DNA of 64,000 bases, taken from the NCBI GenBank assembly GCA_026390595.1, contig JAPLFQ010000023.1:1-64000 (forward strand), in the 5' to 3' direction. A program made the translations under genes and the position numbers. The notes below the pieces were generated by a model that was given only the letters and a program-made list of their open reading frames with translations, made no database searches and was not told where the DNA came from. Shown piece by piece: positions 41,140-50,893 of the stretch. The stretch is from Ignavibacteriales bacterium. GTDB lineage: Bacteria; Bacteroidota; Ignavibacteria; UBA10030. Position 1 is the first letter of the stretch. Every line of letters begins with the position of its first letter.

Positions 41140-44100
41140 ATGCACTTATTTGATTACGTCCGTCGCCACGCGAAGGCTATTCTCTTCACTATCGTCATGT
41201 TCACCCTCTCCGGTGTCGCGCTGACCTGGGTGATGCCCGTTTCGCTTTTTCCCGATGTCACGTTCCCCAGAATCGTCGTACTGGCAGACAATGGCGAGCA
41301 GCCGGTTGAGCGAATGATGATTGAAGTGACCAAGCCATTGGAAGAGGTTGCGAGCTCTATCCCCGGAGTGCGGACCGTTCGCTCAATTACAGGGCGCGGG
41401 TCAACGGAGATTTCCATCGGGCTCGACTGGGGGAGCAACGTTCAGCAGACGCTTCAGATGCTGCAAGGGCGGATTTCCAACGTTCGCAACGAGCTCCCTC
41501 CGACCGCCTCAGTTCAAGCAGAACAGATGTTTGTCGCTGTCTTCCCGATTCATGCCTACAGCCTTACGTCTGACAAGCTGAGCCTCGTCGAGTTGCGTGA
41601 TATCGCGCTGTATCAGATCCGGCCTGCCCTGCTCCGCGTGAAAGGCGTCGCCAAAGTGGAAATCACCGGCGGCGACACTCGGGAGTTCCTCGTAACGCTT
41701 TCCGAAGCCAGACTCGCGGCCTACCGCCTGAATCCAAATCAGGTCAGTGAAGCGATCAACAAGACCAACGTAATCTCATCGTCGGGCCTGGTTGAGAACA
41801 ACTACCAGCTCTATCTCTCGCTTGCATCCGGCCTTGTCAAGTCGATCAGCGATCTTGAATCCATCGTGGTGTCAATCCAGAATGGCGTGCCAATACGGGT
41901 CTCTGATGTCGCCACCGTCAAACCTTCTGTCGCTGATCGCTACATACGTACAACGGCTCGTGGACGTGACGCGGTCTTGATAAGCATCATCAAGCAACCA
42001 ACGGGAAGCACTGTTCAGATCGGCCAGGATGTCGACAACGAGGTAGCAAAACTTACACTCCCATCTGAAGTGGTTTTTGAGAATTGCTATGACCAGGGAG
42101 ACTTCATCATGAGGTCAATTGCCGGGACGCGGGACAGCATCATCATCGGAGTGCTTCTCGCGATGACGGTCCTGGTGGTGTTCCTGAGAAGTTGGCGGGT
42201 AACGCTCGTGATCGCTCTCATTGTGCCTGCCACGATCGCAACGACGATCGTGTGTATCTACGCGGTTGGATTGACTCTCAACATCATGACGCTCGGCGGG
42301 ATAGCGGCCGCAGTGGGCCTGATCATCGATGACTCCATTGTTGTCATAGAGAACATTTTCAAGCAGTACGCCAAACGAAAGCGGAGGGATGCCTCTCAGG
42401 GCCAAACGATGGCGGACGCGAGCACCCATTCGCTTCGGTTCATGATGCCGGCGATCATCGGCTCGACTGCGAGCACGATCGTGATTCACATTCCACTGGC
42501 GTTCCTGGGAGGTGTGACAGGGGCATTCTTCGCATCGCTCTCGATCACGATGGTGTGTGCGATGCTTATCTCGTTCCTCTTCTCCATTACGCTCGCCCCG
42601 CTGCTCGGATCGCTGATTCTCCGGGAGAGCGATTTCGTCAAGGAAATGGAAAAGGAACATCGGCCGTCGCGTGCTGCCGAGTGGTATGGGAGAGTTTGCG
42701 AGAAGCTTGTTCATTACCGATTGTTGTTTATTCCTGCGGCGATGGTTCTTATCCTCATTACATACGTACTCTTTGAGAGAATCGGCAGTGGGTTTATGCC
42801 CGAGATGGATGAGGGGACTTTTGTTCTCGATTATAAGACGCCAGCCGGGACATCGCTTACAGAGACGAACAGGATGTTGATGAAAGTTGAGGATATTCTC
42901 ATGTCGGTCCCGGAAGTCGATACGTATGCACGGAGAACCGGAACCGAGCTCGGATTCTTTATGACCGAACCCAACAGCGGCGATTTTCTTATCAAACTGA
43001 GGAAAGAAAGGAAACGGGGGGTTGAAGATGTCATTTCCGAAGTGCGGTCGAGAGTGTCATCGTCCGAGCCGGCTATGGAAATTGAATTCGTACAGATCAT
43101 GATGGATGTTATCGGCGATCTCTCGAACAACCCTTCACCAGTGGAAATCAAATTGTTCGGCGAAGATCAGCAACTCCTGCAGTCAAAAGCACAGGAGGTA
43201 AAGTCTTTGATCGAGACCGTGCCTGGTGTCGTCGACGTGTTTGACGGAATAGTGATATCCGGTCCCTCCTTCGTCGTGGATATCGACCCTGCGAAAACGT
43301 GGCGGGCAGGTCTCAATCCGAGCGACGTACACGAGCAACTGGAAACAATCATTCGGGGTCGTACTCAGAGCAACATACAGAAGGGGGAGAAGCTTATCGG
43401 TATCCGTGTTCGGTATCCGGATATCTACCGGACCGATGTGGACAAAATCGAGGGGCTTCAGTTGATAAACGCGAATAACGTCCCTATCCCCCTCCGCAAC
43501 ATTGCCACGTTTCGAAAAACAGTTGGCCAGTCAGAGATCCGCCGCGAGGGACTGCGCCAGTTCATCGCAGTCACGGCTCGCACGTCAGGCCGTGACCTGG
43601 GAAGCACAATGGAGGAAATCAAGAAGAAGCTGGCTGCCCGACTTGTCTTGCCGCGAGGTGTTACATACGACTTCGGAGGCGTGTATCAAACGCAACAAGA
43701 ATCATTCATCGGCCTCTTTCTTGTCGCACTTGCGGCATTCATGCTGGTGTTTGTCGTCTTGTTGTTCGAATTCGGAGAGTTCGCCGTTCCGTTCTCGATT
43801 TTTGTTATCAATGTGCTATCGCTGTTTGGCGTTTTCTCCGCTCTCTGGCTGTCGGGAGTGACCTTCAACATATCGAGTTTCGTCGGTGTCATCATGATCA
43901 TTGGTATTGTCGCGGAAAACGCAATTTTCGTGCTCCATGCAGTCAAGGCCTTCCAGGCAGAAGGAATGGTTCTTGACGAGGCCATCGTGAAGGCAGGGCA
44001 AGTCCGAGCTCGGCCAATTCTGATGACAACGCTCGCTGCGGTGTTCGCTCTCTTGCCTCTTGCATTGGGAATCGGCACCGGAGCTCAAATGCAGCAGTCG

Positions 44101-44190
44101 CTTGCAGTCGCTGTGATCGGCGGATTCTCCGTTTCAAGCCTTCTGCTCTTCTTTGGTTTGCCAATGATCTACAGGCTGATGAAGCGCTAA
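41140..44190 (+). CDS. RND-family efflux pump inner-membrane transporter
   Basis: The 1016-residue protein has the 12-helix RND plan with two large periplasmic loops. The N-terminus (AILFTIVMFTLSGVALTWVMPVSLFPDVTFPRIVV) and helix 4 with two Asp (GGIAAAVGLIIDDSIVVIENIF) carry the proton-relay residues of the HAE-type family. The closing segment (ARPILMTTLAAVFALLPLALGIGTGAQMQQSLAVAVIGG) is also typical. It likely exports hydrophobic or amphiphilic compounds; the substrate cannot be read. AGGA lies before the ATG and it is third in the TolC-MFP-RND operon. Confidence 0.92.
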   Translation: MHLFDYVRRHAKAILFTIVMFTLSGVALTWVMPVSLFPDVTFPRIVVLADNGEQPVERMMIEVTKPLEEVASSIPGVRTVRSITGRGSTEISIGLDWGSNVQQTLQMLQGRISNVRNELPPTASVQAEQMFVAVFPIHAYSLTSDKLSLVELRDIALYQIRPALLRVKGVAKVEITGGDTREFLVTLSEARLAAYRLNPNQVSEAINKTNVISSSGLVENNYQLYLSLASGLVKSISDLESIVVSIQNGVPIRVSDVATVKPSVADRYIRTTARGRDAVLISIIKQPTGSTVQIGQDVDNEVAKLTLPSEVVFENCYDQGDFIMRSIAGTRDSIIIGVLLAMTVLVVFLRSWRVTLVIALIVPATIATTIVCIYAVGLTLNIMTLGGIAAAVGLIIDDSIVVIENIFKQYAKRKRRDASQGQTMADASTHSLRFMMPAIIGSTASTIVIHIPLAFLGGVTGAFFASLSITMVCAMLISFLFSITLAPLLGSLILRESDFVKEMEKEHRPSRAAEWYGRVCEKLVHYRLLFIPAAMVLILITYVLFERIGSGFMPEMDEGTFVLDYKTPAGTSLTETNRMLMKVEDILMSVPEVDTYARRTGTELGFFMTEPNSGDFLIKLRKERKRGVEDVISEVRSRVSSSEPAMEIEFVQIMMDVIGDLSNNPSPVEIKLFGEDQQLLQSKAQEVKSLIETVPGVVDVFDGIVISGPSFVVDIDPAKTWRAGLNPSDVHEQLETIIRGRTQSNIQKGEKLIGIRVRYPDIYRTDVDKIEGLQLINANNVPIPLRNIATFRKTVGQSEIRREGLRQFIAVTARTSGRDLGSTMEEIKKKLAARLVLPRGVTYDFGGVYQTQQESFIGLFLVALAAFMLVFVVLLFEFGEFAVPFSIFVINVLSLFGVFSALWLSGVTFNISSFVGVIMIIGIVAENAIFVLHAVKAFQAEGMVLDEAIVKAGQVRARPILMTTLAAVFALLPLALGIGTGAQMQQSLAVAVIGGFSVSSLLLFFGLPMIYRLMKR

Positions 44191-44236
44191 CATGTTGGTA
44201 CACACATACTAGGACAATACCAGAACTACGCTACGT

Positions 44237-47098
44237 ATGGTTTCTTCGACAATAGAAGGCCTAAACAACAGTTCATGTCCCCTCTGGCTCACCGAGCTAC
44301 AATCTGAGCTGCGCGGGCTTGTTCGGTGGGACGATGTGACCCTCCACCTCTATAGCACCGCCGCCTGCTTCTACGAGGTCACACCGCTCGCTGTTGTCAT
44401 CCCCGAAACCATCGACGACATCCGGACGGCGGCCAGGATCTGTTGGAAGCATGAAATCCCGATACTCCCCCGCGGCGCTGGTTCCAGCCTCTCGGGTAAT
44501 GCGGTTGGCAAAGCGGTGGTCCTGGATCTCTCTCATCATTTCAAAGACATCGAACTCCTTAGCGGCGGCCGTGTTCGTTGCGGCGTCAGCGTTGTGCTGA
44601 ACCAGCTGCAGGACCGGTTGAAGGATCAACAGCGGAAATTGGGACCCGATCCGAGCAGCGGGAATGTATGCGTCATCGGCGGCATGCTCGGCAACAACAG
44701 CGGCGGTCCTCATACGATCAAGCATGGCAACATGGTCCACCACGTCGACGAGATAAGCGTCGTTCTGGCAAACGGGCAGTTGTTCAAAGCAAAAAACATC
44801 CTCCTCGCAGACATTCTCAACCTCGTTGACTCGGACCGGCACTACTACGAACAAGTCAGAAGTTTGATGGAGAAGCACGCTGCCGACATCAGCGCAAGCA
44901 AGCCTCTGTCCACGAAGAATGCCTCGGGATATCAGGTCTGGGGGGCTCTCACAGAAACGCATTTGAACATGGCTTCCCTGCTGGTCGGCAGCGAAGGCAC
45001 ACTCGGCATCTTCACCGACGCCGTCGTCAGGACGCTGCCCCTCGTTAAACACAGGGGCATTATCTCCTTCTACTTCGCAGATCTCGCGAGCATGGGAACC
45101 GCTGTGCGGCATCTGAGAGCTCTCGGTGCATCAGCCATTGAATTTGTGGATCAATCGTTCATCAAACTGGCTTTGACCTTCAGGCCGGAACTGAAGGAGT
45201 TCCTTCCGGCGGACGTACAGTATCTGCTGTACGTGGAGTTCGAAGACGACAACATCGATCGGGTGAATGATGTGCTGCTGGAATCGAAGGCGATGGTGTG
45301 TGACCGGCAGAAGCTTGCCGAAGTCGGTTCCTTCTCCACGAACGAAGAAGAAATCGAGAAGGTGATCCGCGTCAGGAAGGCAGCAACTGTTATTCTCAAC
45401 AAGATTCAGGGGAAAGAAAAACCGGTCCCGTTTGTCGAGGACGCAGCGATCCATCCCGACGTGTTCACGGAGTTTCTCATCGACCTTTCCGCTCTCCTGC
45501 GGCAATACCCGTTCAAGTACGCGATCTTCGGACATGCCGGGGACGGCAACCTTCACCTTCGCCCAATCCTGAATTTCAAGGACCCTCAATCGTTCCGGCA
45601 CGCCGAGGACCTGATGGAGAAATTCGTCGGGCTCGTCGTGAAACACAAAGGCACACTCTCCGGTGAACATGGCGACGGGCGATTGAGGACACCGTTCGTT
45701 GATCGGACGTTTCCAAGACTCATCCCGCTCTTCAAAGAGCTTAAGGCGCTCTTCGATCCAGCAGGCATCCTTAACCCGGGCATCAAAGTAGCGAACCTGA
45801 GAACACGATGGGTCGAGAATCTCCGATATTCGCCAGCCTATCAGTATGTGCGGACGTCCTCGGGGCTTGACTCGGATTTGTGGAGAACAGAAATCGAGAA
45901 GTGCCACGGATGCGGAACCTGCCGGGAGTACTGCCCGGTCTTCATTGCAACCGGCGATGAGGAAGCAACCGGAAGGGCGAAGGCAAATATCCTGCGTAAG
46001 CTGATCTCCGGTCAATCAGAAATGGCGGTTTTTGACACCGGGCAATTCTACAGCATCATGGACTATTGCGTGAATTGCGGGCAGTGTCTCACCGATTGTC
46101 CGACCGGTGTCAACATTCCCGGGATGGCGATGCTTGCGAAAGAGAAATTGCACGAGAAGCGCCCCTACAAGATCAACGAGTTTATCCTGCAGAGGGGAAT
46201 GCAGGTCAGCTCTTTGGCCGCATTGATGCCTGCGCTCAGCAACACAGCCCTTTCGATTCCGCTCGTCCGCACACTCATGGAGGCCACGGCCGGCATTGAC
46301 AGCAGAAGAAACCTCCCCCCGTTCGCTGCCCGCAAAGAGGATCCTCGTTCCGCGGGTGTCGCGACCGACAAAAAGGTAGTCCTCTGGTCTGGCTGTGCTG
46401 CGCAGTTCAACGATCCGGATGGGGAGCTTTCCAGCTGCATTAAGATGCTCAACAAGTTGGGGTACGAGGTTATCCTCCCTGACTGGAAGTGCTGCAACGT
46501 CGCCAAACTCTCATACGGCAACTTCCGGGACTCCAAGTCCGACATAGAGTACAACGTGAAAACCCTTCTTCCATGCGCGCAACGTGGCATTCCAATCGTG
46601 TTTACGAGCGCGTCGTGTGGTTATGCTTTCATGCACGAATACCGGGCCTTGTTTCCTGACAACGAGTCCATCAGGAAAATCGTCGAATCGAGCTTCGACG
46701 TCCACGATTTTCTCGCTCAAATCATCATTGAAGGCGGTCACAAGAAGTCCTTCATTCCACTCAGGCAGAGCGTCGCGTATCATGCCCCCTGTCATCTCAA
46801 GACACAGAAGAACAAATACGGCCCAACGGATCTCCTGAAACTCATACCGGAACTGACTCTGGTGAAGATCAAGGATAGCTGCTGCGGCATCGCGGGCACA
46901 TTCGGAATGAAGAAGGAGAACTTCGACCTGTCGATGGAGATCGGGTCGAGGCTGTTCGCTGAAATCGAGCGGGCGCACCCTGAAGTCGTCCTCTCCGGCT
47001 GCGGGACCTGCCAGATTCAAATCAATCAAGGTACTGGAATTGAAGTGGTTCACCCCATGACACTCATCAATGAGGCATTTCAACCTGCGAGTTCCTGA
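44237..47098 (+). CDS. FAD- and Fe-S-containing hydroxyacid dehydrogenase (GlcD-GlcF/D-lactate dehydrogenase-type fusion)
   Basis: The 953-residue protein fuses a GlcD-like FAD oxidase to a GlcF-like iron-sulfur part. The FAD-binding half shows PRGAGSSLSGNAVGKAVVLDLSHH, GGMLGNNSGGPHTIKHG and GHAGDGNLHLRPIL, followed by GEHGDGRLRTP. At about 556 CHGCGTCREYCPVF and at about 611 CVNCGQCLTDCPTG bind two 4Fe-4S clusters, and CCG domains appear as WKCCNVAKL and SCCGIAGTFGMKKE. Such enzymes oxidise D-lactate, glycolate or D-2-hydroxyglutarate and pass electrons to quinones. It lies 46 bases after the pump gene and may be separately transcribed; the SD is weak. The exact substrate is open. Confidence 0.88.
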   Translation: MVSSTIEGLNNSSCPLWLTELQSELRGLVRWDDVTLHLYSTAACFYEVTPLAVVIPETIDDIRTAARICWKHEIPILPRGAGSSLSGNAVGKAVVLDLSHHFKDIELLSGGRVRCGVSVVLNQLQDRLKDQQRKLGPDPSSGNVCVIGGMLGNNSGGPHTIKHGNMVHHVDEISVVLANGQLFKAKNILLADILNLVDSDRHYYEQVRSLMEKHAADISASKPLSTKNASGYQVWGALTETHLNMASLLVGSEGTLGIFTDAVVRTLPLVKHRGIISFYFADLASMGTAVRHLRALGASAIEFVDQSFIKLALTFRPELKEFLPADVQYLLYVEFEDDNIDRVNDVLLESKAMVCDRQKLAEVGSFSTNEEEIEKVIRVRKAATVILNKIQGKEKPVPFVEDAAIHPDVFTEFLIDLSALLRQYPFKYAIFGHAGDGNLHLRPILNFKDPQSFRHAEDLMEKFVGLVVKHKGTLSGEHGDGRLRTPFVDRTFPRLIPLFKELKALFDPAGILNPGIKVANLRTRWVENLRYSPAYQYVRTSSGLDSDLWRTEIEKCHGCGTCREYCPVFIATGDEEATGRAKANILRKLISGQSEMAVFDTGQFYSIMDYCVNCGQCLTDCPTGVNIPGMAMLAKEKLHEKRPYKINEFILQRGMQVSSLAALMPALSNTALSIPLVRTLMEATAGIDSRRNLPPFAARKEDPRSAGVATDKKVVLWSGCAAQFNDPDGELSSCIKMLNKLGYEVILPDWKCCNVAKLSYGNFRDSKSDIEYNVKTLLPCAQRGIPIVFTSASCGYAFMHEYRALFPDNESIRKIVESSFDVHDFLAQIIIEGGHKKSFIPLRQSVAYHAPCHLKTQKNKYGPTDLLKLIPELTLVKIKDSCCGIAGTFGMKKENFDLSMEIGSRLFAEIERAHPEVVLSGCGTCQIQINQGTGIEVVHPMTLINEAFQPASS

Positions 47099-47278
47099 CT
47101 GACGGCCTCTCTTCATCATCGCCGTTGCAGCGGACTCAATTTGTCGGCTTTCTGTGAAGACTTCTCAAGATCCTCCGTCACGGACACGGAGAGAAGATCC
47201 TCCCGGGTTTTTTGAAATTCGCATCCCATTCCGCTATATTGATCAAAGCCTTTGTACTTCACTTACCCGGACATCATC

Positions 47279-48058
47279 GTGAAACTTGTCGCTCTCGTTT
47301 TTGGCTCCCTGACACTGTGCGTTTCAGCGTCCTCTCAGCAGGACCCAGGTAAGCCACTGGACACTCAAGCCGGCGGCATCATCCGGACTGATCGCTCACA
47401 AAAGGAAATCCATCTTGTTTTCACGGGACACGAATTCGCCGATGGGGGTGAACATGTCCGCGGCGTCCTCGCGAAACACCGTATCAAGGCCTCCTTCTTC
47501 TTCACAGGGGATTTCTACCGCAACAATCAGTTTGCCGGTCTCATTGCCGCCTTGAGAAGAGACGGCCACTATCTCGGAGCACACTCCGACAAGCATCTTT
47601 TGTACTGCTCGTGGGAGAATCGTGATTCACTGCTCGTCTCCAGGGATTCTTTCCAACTCGACCTGAAGGCCAACTACGCGGAAATGAAGCGATTCGGCAT
47701 CAGTCAATCGGATGCCCGCTTCTTCCTTCCGCCGTATGAATGGTACAACGATTCCATCAGCACCTGGACGAAAGAGCTTGGCCTGGTTCTTGTGAATTTT
47801 ACCCCCGGCACATATTCGAACGCCGACTGGACACATCCCGAGCTCGGCAAACAATACCTTGGATCGGATTCCATCTACGCACGGATCCTTCGTTACGAAT
47901 CAGCGAAACCCGACGGCTTGAATGGATTCCTTTTCCTGACTCATATCGGGACCGACCCTCGGCGAAAAGACAAGTTCTATCTTCGCCTCGACAGCCTCAT
48001 CACAGCGCTGGGGATCAAAGGATATCGTTTTACGCTTCTGGACAAGTCAATCCGATAG
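47279..48058 (+). CDS. Exported polysaccharide deacetylase (NodB-like)
   Basis: The 259-residue protein from the GTG at 47279 has a signal peptide (KLVALVFGSLTLCVSASSQ) and a NodB-type domain. Motif 1 is LVFTGHEFADGG in place of the usual TFDDG, motif 2 is LGAHSDKHLLYC with the zinc-binding His residues, motif 3 is RFFLPPYEWYN, and a closing FLTHIGTD supplies the last His. The altered first motif is common in a Bacteroidota subgroup as I recall, and may alter metal or substrate use. It probably deacetylates a cell-envelope or foreign polysaccharide. The dehydrogenase gene starts 9 bases after the stop, suggesting co-transcription. A TTG at 47252 is an alternative start. Confidence 0.8.
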   Translation: MKLVALVFGSLTLCVSASSQQDPGKPLDTQAGGIIRTDRSQKEIHLVFTGHEFADGGEHVRGVLAKHRIKASFFFTGDFYRNNQFAGLIAALRRDGHYLGAHSDKHLLYCSWENRDSLLVSRDSFQLDLKANYAEMKRFGISQSDARFFLPPYEWYNDSISTWTKELGLVLVNFTPGTYSNADWTHPELGKQYLGSDSIYARILRYESAKPDGLNGFLFLTHIGTDPRRKDKFYLRLDSLITALGIKGYRFTLLDKSIR

Positions 48059-48067
48059 GACTCGCAC

Positions 48068-49081
48068 ATGACGGACACACGAATCAGAAAAATTCGATAC
48101 GGGATCATCGGTTTCGGGCTGTTCGCTGAGCGGGCTATTGCCGGCGCCATCAAAGGCTCACCGAATTCCGAACTCGTCGCAATCCAGAAGCGATCACTCG
48201 TTCTGGCCCGCGAAAAGGCCGACTCCCTCTCCATACCGCATGCATTCTCCTCTCCTGCCGAACTTGTCGCCTGCCCAGACGTTGATGCCGTCTTCATCGT
48301 GTCCGCGAACTCTGCGCACCACGATGAGACTATTACGGCGGCGAAGGTAGGGAAACACGTCCTGGTTGAAAAACCAATAGCGATAAATGCGATCGAAGCG
48401 CAGCAGATGGTCGAGGAATGTGCACGGAATCATGTGAAGTTGATGGTCGGTCAGGTGGTCCGATTCTCTCCCGTCGTACGCCATCTCCGCGAGCTCGTCC
48501 GGTCAGGCAGCCTGGGACGGATCATCTCAGCAAGGGCAGACTATCTCTTCAATGCTCGTCTTTCCAAACGGACATGGATGTGCGATCGTGCTCTCGCCGG
48601 CGGAGGGCCCGTGTTCGACATCGGCGTTCACTGTCTCGATACGCTCTCGTTTGTTCTTGATGATCAGGTCCGGGCAATCCAATCTCAGCTCTCTCCGTTG
48701 CCGACTGTCACAGCGACTGAACGGACAGCGGTGCTCGCGCTCCAGTACGCCAAAGGAACTCTCGCCTCCATCACCTGTTCGTTTGAAGCACCAGCGCGCC
48801 ACATCCACATCGAGATCGTCGGAACGGACGGGCTCGCATCTGCGGTTGATTTCACGCTCAGCGCCACGCGACTCAAACTGAACATTACCCATAGAACCGA
48901 CACGACCGAAACAAGAGAGCAAGCAATCGATTTCGAAGTGCCAAACCTCTATGTCGATGAAGTCACAGCGTTTTCAGAATGCATTCTCAACGACACGGAA
49001 TCACCTGTTCCCGGAATTGAAGCATTGCACCATCAGAAAGTGCTTGATCTGGCACTGAGTGGAGGAGGAAGCGTTTCCTAA
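48068..49081 (+). CDS. Gfo/Idh/MocA-family sugar dehydrogenase
   Basis: The 337-residue protein has the Rossmann motif YGIIGFGLFAERAIAGAI, the VEKPIAI motif with the catalytic Lys, and FDIGVHCLDTLSFVLDD with the active-site Asp and His. It is only distantly similar to the IolG-like enzyme at 28808 and sits outside the inositol operon, next to a polysaccharide deacetylase, so a role with an amino sugar or nucleotide sugar is as likely as one with inositol. The start lies 10 bases after the upstream stop with GGAC as weak SD. Confidence 0.8.
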   Translation: MTDTRIRKIRYGIIGFGLFAERAIAGAIKGSPNSELVAIQKRSLVLAREKADSLSIPHAFSSPAELVACPDVDAVFIVSANSAHHDETITAAKVGKHVLVEKPIAINAIEAQQMVEECARNHVKLMVGQVVRFSPVVRHLRELVRSGSLGRIISARADYLFNARLSKRTWMCDRALAGGGPVFDIGVHCLDTLSFVLDDQVRAIQSQLSPLPTVTATERTAVLALQYAKGTLASITCSFEAPARHIHIEIVGTDGLASAVDFTLSATRLKLNITHRTDTTETREQAIDFEVPNLYVDEVTAFSECILNDTESPVPGIEALHHQKVLDLALSGGGSVS

Positions 49082-49153
49082 TCCCGACAATAATGCGCAC
49101 ACTGTAACATTCCAGCCAAATTTCCCGTAATGCTTCAAGAAGGGAGATCGGCC

Positions 49154-49588
49154 ATGAAACGTCTCTATCGTTCCAGAAATCACAAAGTGATCGGCGGTGT
49201 GGCGGGAGGAATCGGGGAATACCTTGACATCGACCCTGTTCTCGCGAGAATCTTGTTCATTCTTACCTTTTTCGCGGGAGGAGCAGGATTCATCGCGTAC
49301 ATCATTGACTGGATTATCATACCTGAACAACCCAGGGAAAACACTATGACCATGCCACCCGATCCTCAGCAAACGAACGTGCCTCCACAACCACCGCAGG
49401 CTCCGAAACCCGAAGAATCACAACGGCGCGGGAGCATCGTCGGAGGCCTCGTACTTCTTGTCCTGGGTCTTCTCTTCCTCGGACAGAACTTCCTTCCCGA
49501 TTTCAATTTCGGTGACTGGTGGCCGTTGATTCTGGTTGCCATCGGCGCAGGATTGCTTTATAAAGCTGTCCGACCAAGCCATTCCTAA
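49154..49588 (+). CDS. PspC-domain membrane protein
   Basis: The 144-residue protein begins with a PspC domain (MKRLYRSRNHKVIGGVAGGIGEYLDIDPVLARILFILTFF), including one membrane helix. A Pro/Gln-rich linker (PPDPQQTNVPPQPPQAPKPEE) and a pair of C-terminal hydrophobic segments (GGLVLLVLGLLFLGQNF, WWPLILVAIGAGLLY) of the DUF5668/LiaF type follow. PspC proteins take part in envelope stress responses. It pairs with the next gene, which has the same C-terminal helix type. GGGAG lies 9 bases before the ATG. Confidence 0.85.
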   Translation: MKRLYRSRNHKVIGGVAGGIGEYLDIDPVLARILFILTFFAGGAGFIAYIIDWIIIPEQPRENTMTMPPDPQQTNVPPQPPQAPKPEESQRRGSIVGGLVLLVLGLLFLGQNFLPDFNFGDWWPLILVAIGAGLLYKAVRPSHS

Positions 49589-49600
49589 GCGGAGGTAGTC

Positions 49601-50500
49601 ATGAAATTGAGCACCCTGTTCTGGGGAATTCTCCTTATTGCCATCGGGGGACTGTTCCTTCTCAATAACCTTGGCGTGCTGAACGTCAACTGGGAAACGA
49701 TCTGGAGACTGTGGCCGATGGTACTGGTATTCTGGGGCCTCTCCATCCTGGTCGGAAGACAACGCCCACCGTGGTATGTTGTGGTTCTGATGATTTTCTT
49801 GCTGCTGTTCATGATCGCCGCGGCTGCGACATCGACGTGGTTCCACAGCGATTTTGACATTGTCTCGGGGGATGGGTTACAGCAGAAACTCGAGGAACCG
49901 TTTGCGCCAAAAACTGAGAAGGCCACATTCCGTCTGCAGTCAGGCGCGGGACGCTTCTACATCCGCGACACTACAAGCCAATTGATCAAGGCAGAGACGG
50001 AAACAAGCTTCGGGAAGTATGCCCTCACGCGTGAGCAGTCGGATAACTCTGCCTATGTCACGCTCGATTTCCGCGGCCGGAATAGAGGATGGAATTTTGG
50101 CAACGGCAGGAACAGGGTCGATGTTCGACTCAACCCGGAACCCATTTGGACAATCAATCTTCATGTGGGCGCGGCGTCGGGAAGTTTTGATCTGAGCCCA
50201 TTCAAGGTTGAAGAGCTCACGCTCGATGCAGGTGCGTCGTCGATGAAGGTTCGCTTCGGGGACCGCGCGGAGGAGACCAGAGTGAAGGTCAAAACGGGAG
50301 CTGCTTCGACTTCCATTGAAGTACCTGCATCCGTAGGCTGCGAGGTACGCCTTCAGACTGCCTTGTCGGGGAAGAGGATACGAGGGTTCGAGAAGATAAG
50401 CGGAAACCGATATCAGACTTCCGACTTCGAATCCGCGGCAAAGAAAATCTACATTGATGTCTCAGCGGGAGTGTCCCAGATTCGAGTGGATCGATACTGA
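49601..50500 (+). CDS. LiaF-like membrane protein with a C-terminal beta-solenoid-type (DUF4097-like) domain
   Basis: The 299-residue protein opens with LiaF/DUF5668-type helices (LFWGILLIAIGGLFLLNNLGVL, LWPMVLVFWGLSILVG, YVVVLMIFLLLFMIAAAAT). The C-terminal 190 residues form a repetitive all-beta domain (TFRLQSGAGRFYIRD, INLHVGAASGSFDLS, LTLDAGASSMKVRFGD, VKVKTGAASTSIEVP) like the 'toastrack' domain of envelope-stress proteins. It follows the PspC gene by 12 bases, so the two probably act together in sensing envelope damage. GGAGG lies 6 bases before the ATG. Confidence 0.82.
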   Translation: MKLSTLFWGILLIAIGGLFLLNNLGVLNVNWETIWRLWPMVLVFWGLSILVGRQRPPWYVVVLMIFLLLFMIAAAATSTWFHSDFDIVSGDGLQQKLEEPFAPKTEKATFRLQSGAGRFYIRDTTSQLIKAETETSFGKYALTREQSDNSAYVTLDFRGRNRGWNFGNGRNRVDVRLNPEPIWTINLHVGAASGSFDLSPFKVEELTLDAGASSMKVRFGDRAEETRVKVKTGAASTSIEVPASVGCEVRLQTALSGKRIRGFEKISGNRYQTSDFESAAKKIYIDVSAGVSQIRVDRY

Positions 50501-50525
50501 GGCTCTCACAGGTCGTACCGGGCAT

Positions 50526-50750
50526 CTATTTACCGCAACAGCTGCTCGGTACGATCTTGTTATTCACCTGATCCCGGCACACCTGCCCCTTGTCATCCCA
50601 TGCCACGTTACCGCTCCCGCACGCGGGGTCCGAAGCGGGGTTGCTGTCATCGCTGCTGCAATTGAGGTTAAGGGCAGCGGTCAACGCAAAAAAAAGCAGA
50701 AATGCGGTCAGCTGCAGGATCTCTTTCCATCTCATTGAGCTGTTCTTCAT
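50526..50750 (-). CDS. Small Cys-rich lipoprotein
   Basis: The 74-residue product has a typical lipoprotein signal with Cys at residue 31 (FLLFFALTAALNLNCSSDDSNP). The short mature part has five further Cys (ACGSGN, GQVCRDQ, SSCCGK), suggesting disulfides or metal binding. GGAGAG lies a few bases before the ATG at 50750. It is convergent with the LiaF-like gene. I do not recognise a family; its length and clear signal make it more likely real than chance. Confidence 0.55.
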   Translation of the reverse strand: MKNSSMRWKEILQLTAFLLFFALTAALNLNCSSDDSNPASDPACGSGNVAWDDKGQVCRDQVNNKIVPSSCCGK

Positions 50751-50893
50751 TCATCTCTCCGTTTCGTTGTTCTCCATCGCTTTGGATTGTCGGAACACCC
50801 TCCGCCGCAACACCCGACGGTTCATAGATACCACTAAATCCCGGAAATCTCAATGTGCCGTCAGCACCGTTCGAGCCTCCGCCGCGTTACAGA

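Noticed and set aside
41140-44190. RND pump as a heavy-metal (CzcA-type) exporter
   Set aside because: The helix 4 region with IIDDSIVVIEN fits the HAE-type drug/lipophile group better than the metal-exporting type, and no metal-binding adaptor or metal regulator is nearby.
48068-49081. Second inositol dehydrogenase belonging to the inositol locus
   Set aside because: It is 11 kb away from the operon, next to a polysaccharide deacetylase, and only distantly similar to the IolG-like protein.
50668-50853. 61-codon minus-strand frame overlapping the small lipoprotein
   Set aside because: It uses another frame than the lipoprotein with its clear signal peptide and SD; no signal or motif supports it.
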